Shown here piece by piece: positions 1 to 5,478 of a DNA stretch of 48,506 nucleotides. The DNA comes from a virus. A program made the translations under genes and the position numbers. The stretch is taken from IMG/VR virus record IMGVR_UViG_3300008450_006936, positions 1-48,506 of that record; one strand, 5' to 3'. The notes beneath the pieces were generated by a model. That model saw nothing but the letters and a program-made list of their open reading frames with translations. It did not search any database and was not told the origin of the DNA. Position 1 is the first letter of the stretch; each line of letters begins with the position of its first letter.

Positions 1-104
1 TTGGTATCGATTCTTCGTTGATACTCTTCAAAGGTATCGTAATCGGTGTTGTATTCCAGAATCTGGGCTTCTCTTATGGATTCTCTTTCTTGAGGGGTTA
101 ACAT
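1..104 (-). CDS. Partial hypothetical protein (N-terminus only)
   Basis: An open frame starts with ATG at 104 and reads 34 codons without a stop until the left edge, beginning MLTPQERESIREAQILEYN. It is rich in Glu, Arg and Gln and looks like the start of a helical soluble protein. A TTG-N20-TATATTTA promoter (141-171) lies just upstream, which supports the start. The start codon sits inside a G-rich repeat (94-121 on the plus strand). I do not recognise the product and most of the gene is outside the window. Confidence 0.6.
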   Translation of the reverse strand, partial: MLTPQERESIREAQILEYNTDYDTFEEYQRRIDT

Positions 105-121
105 AGGGTTAGGGGTTAGGG
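94..121 (+). repeat. Telomere-like G-run repeat / possible G-quadruplex
   Basis: The plus strand carries four G runs (94-97, 106-108, 112-115, 119-121) separated by 8, 3 and 3 bases, the last three spaced by TTA. It covers the start codon of the leftward partial gene. G runs of this kind are rare in the rest of this AT-rich window. It fits a G3+N1-8 quadruplex pattern on the template strand of the gene. Function is not known. Confidence 0.5.
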
Positions 122-140
122 TTTACGACTTATTACAGGG

Positions 141-171
141 TAAATATAGTAAAAAGATGGCAAAAATCCAA
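141..171 (-). promoter_or_regulatory. Promoter, TTG-N20-TATATTTA, for the partial gene at 104
   Basis: On the minus strand TTG (169-171) is followed after exactly 20 bases by TATATTTA (141-148). This resembles the Bacteroidota sigma-70-type promoter (TTG near -33, TAnnTTTG near -7). The same geometry with exactly 20 spacer bases recurs before the GroEL gene and before the SGNH gene at 25673, and the flanking bases ACTTGG and TACTATATTTAC are shared with the latter. Confidence 0.6.
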
Positions 172-209
172 GTGTTTTTGGAAATAATTTTTAATACTAT
201 CAAAAAAAT

Positions 210-767
210 TTAGGTACGACGCTGATTCCCCCAGCCCCCGCTGAATACCCATTCGTTACCATCCCAATACTCAAATCCTGGTAGTTTTGATTTATATTCA
301 AAATCTTTGAAATAGTCTGCAATATAAAGATATTCATAATCATCCTTAAATAAATCAATTAAATAATACATCGATAAAGTACCATATGAATTTTTATGGG
401 TTATAGCATTAGAAACTGAATATAAGATTTGATTATCATAAAAATTTACTCTACCCCAAAATAAATCATCCATAAAAAAATCAAAGTATTTGGAGAAAGA
501 ATACGCTTCTAAATCATTTAGAATCTTAATTTCTAAATTATTTGTTTGAGTTGTAATCTTTAGTTTACTTAACTGTTTTTTTCTCTTAATTGAAATTGGT
601 TTGAGTTTTAATCTTGCAGATTTTGTTTGATACCATCTATCACCATAGGGAACCCACCCATTCTCAAACATAAATTGAGATGTTTCATTTTCACGCAATG
701 ATTCTAAATATATCAATGGGTTTTCTCCATCGAATACAGAATTATTGTGATTAAATATTAGTTTCAT
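210..767 (-). CDS. Arginyl/leucyl-tRNA-protein transferase-like protein (ATE/Bpt family)
   Basis: This 185-residue protein has the layout of the N-degron aminoacyl-tRNA-protein transferases (Ate1, bacterial Bpt), which attach Arg or Leu to protein N-termini and so send them to ClpS/ClpAP or similar proteases. The part around residues 33-70 matches the family segment that runs from the GW/GF...Y turn to the basic SKSQRR-like stretch (here SIKRKKQLSKL). Residues 125-175 match the GNAT-like core: a YGTLSMYYLI helix, then YLYIADYF in place of the family WLYLGYxI, then a short Lys loop and an EYxDGNEW tail. Differences are large: the N-terminal Cys cluster (CxxCxxC) is absent and the middle is about 40 residues shorter than in bacterial Bpt (about 235 aa). 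The start overlaps the end of the upstream gene by 17 bases. Enzyme activity and the amino acid transferred are inference. Confidence 0.55.
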   Translation of the reverse strand: MKLIFNHNNSVFDGENPLIYLESLRENETSQFMFENGWVPYGDRWYQTKSARLKLKPISIKRKKQLSKLKITTQTNNLEIKILNDLEAYSFSKYFDFFMDDLFWGRVNFYDNQILYSVSNAITHKNSYGTLSMYYLIDLFKDDYEYLYIADYFKDFEYKSKLPGFEYWDGNEWVFSGGWGNQRRT

Positions 768-1464
768 TGATTATGTCTTTATCGAATTTATTATATTCTT
801 CCGACCGTTTTTTGTTTGATTCTCCTGATTCTAAATCCGTATGGTCATAGTTCATTATATCAGTATCAGGTGTGACCCATCGTTTATTTCTCTCCGCGGT
901 CCATAATGTTGTGTTATATTTTCTGTTAATTACAATCTCTTCTTTGACCGTAAAAGATGGGTCATGCATTATAAGTCTATTGTTTGGTTGAATTGCAAAA
1001 TTACCATTTTCCATTGCAATAAAATGACCACATTTGTGTTGTGATGGGAACTCACTCAATCCAAAATCAGTATCACTCATATCATCTGAAGACCCCCAGT
1101 CCAAAGTGAATAAATACCTTCCGTAGTATTGAACTCTTCTTCTTGAAGTAAATTTACAGGTTTTATTCTTTAACATCGGAAAACAAGTAGCACCCACATG
1201 ATATGAAAATGAATCCCATAATACGAGTTCATCTAACTCCTGTTCCGGTGCATCTTCTTTCCAACAAAACGCGTGTATTGGCATTCTCCACCACAATGCT
1301 CCATCTTCCATAATAAAATGAAACAATGGTGCTTGTGCAGGTATTGATGACATCCCAAATATATAACAAGGGAATTTTTTATCAAAAGAATCTTCTTGAT
1401 TTCTTAAAAAGTTTCCCCTTATAAATGCTTCAACTACTGGTATTGGGGTATTTAAATATGACAT
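751..1464 (-). CDS. Conserved phage hypothetical protein
   Basis: A 237-residue soluble protein without signal peptide or membrane segment. It is rich in Trp, Phe and Tyr in the first two thirds (IMEDGALWWRMPIHAFCWK around residues 51-69, YGRYLFTLDW around 114-123), with a Cys/His pair in QHKCGHF and a conserved-looking HDPSFTVKEE segment. The last 40 residues are charged and probably flexible. From memory the aromatic segments resemble an uncharacterised protein seen in marine T4-like phages, but I cannot name it. It is followed 17 bases before its end by the ATE-like gene, so the two are probably co-translated. The start is preceded by the common AATAATATG context. Confidence 0.75.
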   Translation of the reverse strand: MSYLNTPIPVVEAFIRGNFLRNQEDSFDKKFPCYIFGMSSIPAQAPLFHFIMEDGALWWRMPIHAFCWKEDAPEQELDELVLWDSFSYHVGATCFPMLKNKTCKFTSRRRVQYYGRYLFTLDWGSSDDMSDTDFGLSEFPSQHKCGHFIAMENGNFAIQPNNRLIMHDPSFTVKEEIVINRKYNTTLWTAERNKRWVTPDTDIMNYDHTDLESGESNKKRSEEYNKFDKDIINETNI

Positions 1465-1465
1465 A

Positions 1466-2068
1466 TTATTTTATGTGTTCTTCCTCTTTACAAACTTTTT
1501 CCAATTGTGATAAAATGTATTTTGGTTTTTCATTTAAAAATACATAACATCTCCATATTTTTTGTTTTTCAAAGTAAATATGTTTTTCCATATATGCAGG
1601 AATTGCAGCATTGGTTGGAATTCGTTTTACTGGATTATCAAAGTGAAGTGTGATTAAAACTGTAAGATTTTCAGTATCATCCCATCTTCTTTCCTGTTCT
1701 TCCAACAATCTCCACTCACCACGATTTAGGTATTGGTCTTGAAGAATAGAATTTAAGTAAGAAAATGTTTGTTTTAGGTTTTCCATATTATCGGAGAATG
1801 ATGCTGCAGGTGCACCATGTCCTTTATCGTAGATGTTTTTATAATAATCATCCGCATCCGATGTTTTGATGTTGGGTTCTTTGTAAAAATCCATTGAACC
1901 TCTGTTTACATTCGTTGGTCTATTAGTTGAACGATACTTAATCCATAGTGGTTGTTCTAAATCTTGTGAGTAAAGTACTTCAAATACATTGTTTTTTACT
2001 TTAACATCCTGTGCAAATGAAAGGAATGAAACAATTAAGAAACTAATAAGGGTAATGGTTTTTTTCAT
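1466..2068 (-). CDS. Secreted DNA/RNA non-specific endonuclease (NUC family, beta-beta-alpha-metal)
   Basis: A 200-residue exported nuclease. Residues 1-19 form a signal peptide (MKKTITLISFLIVSFLSFA before QDV). The active-site region reads YDKGHGAPAASF (about 81-92), the family DRGHxxPAADF motif with Lys in place of Arg; the catalytic His is kept. It continues with N94, TFSYLN and LNRGEWRLLEE (about 115-125), where Asn of LNRG is the usual Mg2+ ligand. NUC-family enzymes cleave DNA and RNA without sequence preference. Export implies action in the periplasm or outside, for example on incoming competitor DNA, host debris or extracellular DNA; that target is inference. It sits downstream of a small membrane protein gene and lacks any obvious cognate inhibitor. 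Confidence 0.85.
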   Translation of the reverse strand: MKKTITLISFLIVSFLSFAQDVKVKNNVFEVLYSQDLEQPLWIKYRSTNRPTNVNRGSMDFYKEPNIKTSDADDYYKNIYDKGHGAPAASFSDNMENLKQTFSYLNSILQDQYLNRGEWRLLEEQERRWDDTENLTVLITLHFDNPVKRIPTNAAIPAYMEKHIYFEKQKIWRCYVFLNEKPKYILSQLEKVCKEEEHIK

Positions 2069-2069
2069 A

Positions 2070-2309
2070 TTATTTATTTAATTTATTTAAATATCTGGTG
2101 AAGTAGATGTATACCCCAAAAAATGAACCCGCTATACAATACAAAACGAAGTTCGCTTTCCATAAACTTCCCGTCAGTAGCAGCAGGGAATACTGTACGG
2201 CATCGAACCCAAACGGATTGAAGAATAGTGCCAGCATCAATGCCATATCTTTGTACATCAGTACTCTCGTACTTTTGTTCTTTAATTTGTTTATTGTCTT
2301 TACTATCAC
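2070..2309 (-). CDS. Small two-helix membrane protein
   Basis: A hydrophobic protein of 79 residues if the GTG at 2309 is used, or 62 residues from the ATG at 2258 (MYKDMALM). Both forms contain two predicted membrane helices (ALMLALFFNPFGF...LLLL and VLYCIAGSFFGVYIYF) and a basic C-terminus. A TATATTTATA motif (2357-2366) lies upstream in the gap after the barrel gene. An overlapping 96-residue frame (2083-2373) exists but reads as an irregular composition and begins inside the promoter-like motif, so I prefer this frame. From memory similar short FFNPFGFD-containing proteins occur in T4-like phages. Role unknown. Confidence 0.6.
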   Translation of the reverse strand: MIVKTINKLKNKSTRVLMYKDMALMLALFFNPFGFDAVQYSLLLLTGSLWKANFVLYCIAGSFFGVYIYFTRYLNKLNK

Positions 2310-2356
2310 CTTCGTCCATGTATGTGTTTATTTGGTTAAAAATAGGTAACCTTTGG

Positions 2357-2366
2357 TATAAATATA
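2357..2366 (-). promoter_or_regulatory. TATATTTATA promoter-like motif
   Basis: The minus strand reads TATATTTATA in the gap between the barrel gene (ends 2381) and the small membrane protein gene. The same ten bases occur in the gaps before 4221, 8964 and 29118. No TTG is found at the -33 position. The motif also occurs by chance inside some coding regions, so single sites are weak evidence. Confidence 0.35.
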
Positions 2367-2380
2367 CAACCATATTATTT

Positions 2381-3790
2381 TTAGAGAATCATTCTCGAAC
2401 CAATCAATATATTACTTAAAAAAGGTGAACCTGCGGCAGTATTACCACTCAATTTGTAGTTAATACTGAAACCAAATCTTTTACTGATTTTATAATCAAA
2501 GGAACTTCCTAATAAAAATCCTATATTTCTATTTACCGTCGTAGTTTTACTTACGGTATTGTACGCTATTGGTGATAACATAGTAAATACTTGAGGTGAT
2601 ATTGTTAATTTTTTACTATATTGATATGGTTTAGTCCAAAACCCAACTGCTGATGTTGATAAACTATATCCATACTTACCAGTTGCATCTTTAATTAAAA
2701 GGTTAATCACCCCCAAATTATAACCAAGCACTCCATATTTTTGAGTTGGTTTAATATGAGTATATCCTAATAAATTCATATAAGTCCCATTTAAATACGC
2801 AAATGCAGATGAATATGAATGTATAGTATTTAACTTGCCTTCTGAAAAATCTAATTTAGTATATCCCCCACCCACAATAAATGTTTTCAAATCACTCATA
2901 ACAACTGCAGTTGCAGAATAACTTTCATCACCTGCCATAGATGCTTTAGATATACCTATCGTAGCAGATTGTAACCATCTACCATCAGGAGATTCTATTG
3001 TAGATAAATCGGATGCTAATAACATCGGATTGGAAGAAACTGCTTTTTCTTTTTTCTTCTCTTCTTTTTTCTCTTCTTTAGATTCTTCTTTCTTTTCCTC
3101 TGATTTTGATTCTTCTTTCTTTTCTTCAGATTTACTTTCCGATTTACTTTCTTCTTTTGATTCGGATTTGTTTTCAGAAGATTCGGATTTGCTTTCTGAT
3201 TTTGTTTCAGATTTGGATTCACTCTTTTGTTCCGATGAAGATGATGAACTACCACTCTTATTTTCGGAAGATGAAGATGAACTGCTCGATGAAGATGAAC
3301 TGCTTCCACCACTATTCGATGATGCGGATGAACTACTTTGAGCAGGAGGTGGTGTACTACTTCCACTAGATGGTGCAGGTGGTGGTGTTGTAGGTGGTGG
3401 AGGTGGAACAACTACGGTAGATGCCGCAGATGAAGCAGCTGAACTTGCAGCTTGAGATGCTGCAGTACTTGCCGTTTGTGCCACTGCATTTGTAACTGTT
3501 TGTTGAACCACTGGAGTATTGATAACAGGACAAGTAAATGCTTCGTATGTAGCTTTAGTTGTAAATAACCAAGTTTGAATTACTCCCATTTGTACTTCTA
3601 ATGGTGTAAAAGTTCTTACTTGATTATAAAATGAAACAGTAGCATTACCATTTATTATAGTAGTTGTAGCTAGTTTTGTTTCACCCGTACATCTATCTAT
3701 AAATGTTTGGGTATAGGTTTGCCCTTCGGCTTTAAATGCCGTTATAAATGTAACAATTAATAGTAAAATGGATACTACCCATTTTTTCAT
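2381..3790 (-). CDS. Outer-membrane barrel protein on a Pro/Ser/Glu/Lys-rich stalk
   Basis: A 469-residue exported protein in three parts. Residues 1-24 are a signal peptide; 25-100 form a small domain with two Cys (C34, C87). Residues 100-250 are low complexity: Ala/Ser, then Pro (PPPPPTTPPP), then a long Ser run, then SESK/EEKK repeats. Residues about 255-469 alternate hydrophobic and polar residues and end in ILIGSRMIL, as in an outer-membrane beta-barrel of about 8-10 strands. This C-terminal part is paralogous to the protein at 11034-11921 (shared ISPQxFxM, GxSxDxKIxxRF and terminal IGxxxxx blocks). The start overlaps the lipoprotein stop by one base (TAATG), so the two are coupled. The stalk might span the periplasm, or project outward; direction cannot be read from sequence. 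Confidence 0.75.
   Translation of the reverse strand: MKKWVVSILLLIVTFITAFKAEGQTYTQTFIDRCTGETKLATTTIINGNATVSFYNQVRTFTPLEVQMGVIQTWLFTTKATYEAFTCPVINTPVVQQTVTNAVAQTASTAASQAASSAASSAASTVVVPPPPPTTPPPAPSSGSSTPPPAQSSSSASSNSGGSSSSSSSSSSSSSENKSGSSSSSSEQKSESKSETKSESKSESSENKSESKEESKSESKSEEKKEESKSEEKKEESKEEKKEEKKKEKAVSSNPMLLASDLSTIESPDGRWLQSATIGISKASMAGDESYSATAVVMSDLKTFIVGGGYTKLDFSEGKLNTIHSYSSAFAYLNGTYMNLLGYTHIKPTQKYGVLGYNLGVINLLIKDATGKYGYSLSTSAVGFWTKPYQYSKKLTISPQVFTMLSPIAYNTVSKTTTVNRNIGFLLGSSFDYKISKRFGFSINYKLSGNTAAGSPFLSNILIGSRMIL
3043..3330. repeat. Polypyrimidine/polypurine tract with codon repeats
   Basis: The plus strand is strongly pyrimidine-rich here and is purely C/T for 37 bases (3043-3079). It encodes the Glu/Lys/Ser repeats of the stalked barrel protein on the minus strand. 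Such tracts can slip during replication, and mirror-symmetric ones can form triplex DNA. Repeat number may therefore differ between related phages, changing stalk length without breaking the frame. Confidence 0.6.
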
Positions 3791-4221
3791 TAGTTGTTTT
3801 GAATTCTACTTCGAGTGGGTTGATTATTTGTTGGAGTAGTTGTTCTTTGTTGAATTCTACTCGGTTGTAAATTTTGTTGATTAGGTCTAGTTTCTAATCG
3901 TGGTCTATTTGGGTATACATTATCAGTTGATGTTCTACTAGGTCTTTCTCCAATCGTAGTTTTTCTCTCATATCTTGTGGGTTGATGTGGTTGAACTCTG
4001 TTTGGGTAAACATAGTATGGAGGGATTGCTCTATATAAATATAAATTGCGATAGTTCCATCCCCAATCATTCCAACTCCAATAAGGATTATTACCCCAAC
4101 CTAACCCAAATGTGTTAGTATTGCAATCACAATCTCTATAAACTACGCGTTGTTGTGTAGTACAAGATGTTAATAAAATTGTTGCAATTAAAATTAGTAC
4201 AAATACAACTGCCTTTTTCAT
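3790..4221 (-). CDS. Small Asn/Arg/Tyr/Trp-rich lipoprotein
   Basis: A 143-residue lipoprotein. The signal peptide ends in a clear lipobox (LLTSC, Cys20), so it should be lipid-anchored. The mature part has a YRDCDCN segment, a Trp/Tyr/Asn/Gly-rich stretch (about residues 38-75: NNPYWSWNDWGWNYRN), then a basic, Thr/Pro/Gln/Asn/Arg-rich disordered tail. It is the first gene after a terminator, with a TATATTTATA motif upstream, and is followed directly by the stalked barrel gene with a one-base overlap. The pair suggests a lipoprotein that works with the barrel. The family is not recognised. Confidence 0.7.
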   Translation of the reverse strand: MKKAVVFVLILIATILLTSCTTQQRVVYRDCDCNTNTFGLGWGNNPYWSWNDWGWNYRNLYLYRAIPPYYVYPNRVQPHQPTRYERKTTIGERPSRTSTDNVYPNRPRLETRPNQQNLQPSRIQQRTTTPTNNQPTRSRIQNN

Positions 4222-4241
4222 AGGTATATTATTTAGTTACC

Positions 4242-4251
4242 TATAAATATA
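4242..4251 (-). promoter_or_regulatory. TATATTTATA motif following terminator
   Basis: The motif lies between the T-run of the terminator and the lipoprotein start at 4221. Plus-strand positions 4242-4262 are identical over 21 bases to 8980-9000, so the promoter-like motif and the terminator arm recur as one unit. No TTG is seen at -33. Confidence 0.4.
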
Positions 4252-4277
4252 AAAAAAGGGAGTATTACCTCCCTTTT
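4250..4277 (-). terminator. Rho-independent terminator after the TonB/beta-helix operon
   Basis: On the minus strand a 9-base arm (4269-4277) pairs with 4254-4262 around a six-base loop and is followed by seven T. It lies immediately after the stop of the beta-helix lipoprotein gene (4282) and separates that operon from the lipoprotein/barrel pair. Confidence 0.85.
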
Positions 4278-4281
4278 AATT

Positions 4282-5478
4282 TTAATTTCCTTTAGATGGG
4301 AATCTAGTCCATCCATTACTCCAAATAGGTTTATCTAATTCAGGTATTACCACATCTATCTCCTTATTACTTTTTGAAAGTGCTAATGTTTTCAATTGTT
4401 CACTTGTCAAAATTGTAGTTGCCTTACTGATAAAGTTTAAGGTAGGATTAAATGTTCCTACTGAATTGTTTTCAAATACTGAAACTCCATCTTTTACAAA
4501 TCCAGCAGTTTCATTACTTTCCAAACTTAAACCACCTTTCATCCATCCCCATACAATACTATTCTTCATTGTGAATTGAGTTGCTCTCCTAAATCTCAAA
4601 CCTAAATTGTGGTTTGCTAATGCAGTAGATACATTCGGTCCAATCAAAATCATATTGTAAAGTTTTGGATGTGTATACGGTTGTGCAGGTGAACCCGTTC
4701 CATCGTTATCACATTCAACACCATTTCCGGCATCACCACTATCTACGAATTGTGGGTCTCTTTTTGCCACACCATTTGTGATTGTTCCAGTGTATCCAAA
4801 ATCAAAATCAAAATCATCATCTGCGGTTGCGAATGCGTATAGATTTCTTGCAGATACCGTTCCACCAAAGAATTCAAATGCATCATCGTTAGCGTAGATA
4901 GTTTGGATATTCTCAACGATTGTTCCACTACCAACTCCACCTAATGTTAATGCATTGATTTCAGAGTTAGGAAGTGCTGCAATACCTGCGTATTCAATTC
5001 TTACATAACGAAGAACACCACTATTATCTCCATCATTTGTTCCACCATAAGGTCTACCAATACCACCTTCAATAGTTGGTTCTGATGTTCTATTGGTTTT
5101 TGCTCTGCCCAATATAACGATGCCTCCCCAATCACCAGGTGCTCTTTCTCCAACTGCTTTACCTGATGTAAATACGATTGGTTTTGTTGCAGTTCCTTCT
5201 GCTACAATTTGTGCTCCTCTTTCAATTACCAATGCACCCTTCTCACTTATATCGGATACGATTGTTGTACCAGGTTGAATAATTAGTTTTGCTCCATCGG
5301 TTACATATACATAACCTTTCAATGTCCAAACTTTATCCGCAGTTAAAGTTGTTGTTGTGTTGATGTTGCCAGTAAGTGTTGTTGAGGTTGGGATGTTGAT
5401 TGGACCATCTCCTCCACCCAATTCTTTATCGCAACTCATTAATCCGAATGCTAAAATAGCTACTAATAGTTTTTTCAT
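4282..5478 (-). CDS. Beta-helix lipoprotein, partner of the TonB receptor
   Basis: A 398-residue lipoprotein with a lipobox (LMSC, Cys16) followed by Asp and a short Gly/Asp linker. The mature protein has the layout of a Bacteroidota family of surface or periplasmic right-handed beta-helix proteins: VYVxDGAKLxIxPGTxI, GxIVAEGTATKPIVFTS, APGDWGGIVILG (about 115-126), an EGG...PYGGxxDxDxSGxLRYVRIEYAG block and a DDAFEFFGGTV/DDDFDFDFG acidic region that could bind Ca2+. From memory this family is often encoded beside TonB receptors in host genomes; its substrate is not known to me. The start ATG overlaps the TonB receptor stop (ATGA), so the two are translationally coupled. A terminator follows directly. 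It is most likely a gene taken from a host. Confidence 0.85.
   Translation of the reverse strand: MKKLLVAILAFGLMSCDKELGGGDGPINIPTSTTLTGNINTTTTLTADKVWTLKGYVYVTDGAKLIIQPGTTIVSDISEKGALVIERGAQIVAEGTATKPIVFTSGKAVGERAPGDWGGIVILGRAKTNRTSEPTIEGGIGRPYGGTNDGDNSGVLRYVRIEYAGIAALPNSEINALTLGGVGSGTIVENIQTIYANDDAFEFFGGTVSARNLYAFATADDDFDFDFGYTGTITNGVAKRDPQFVDSGDAGNGVECDNDGTGSPAQPYTHPKLYNMILIGPNVSTALANHNLGLRFRRATQFTMKNSIVWGWMKGGLSLESNETAGFVKDGVSVFENNSVGTFNPTLNFISKATTILTSEQLKTLALSKSNKEIDVVIPELDKPIWSNGWTRFPSKGN

Noticed and set aside
2083-2373. A 96-residue open frame overlapping the small membrane protein
   Set aside because: It starts inside a TATATTTATA promoter-like motif and has irregular composition, while the other frame gives two clean membrane helices. 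A frameshift linking both was considered but nothing supports it.
3016-3411. Long open frames in other frames across the Ser/Glu/Lys repeat region, on both strands
   Set aside because: They are by-products of the repetitive codons; their products are His/Leu/Lys or Ser/Asp/Phe runs with no signal or start context.
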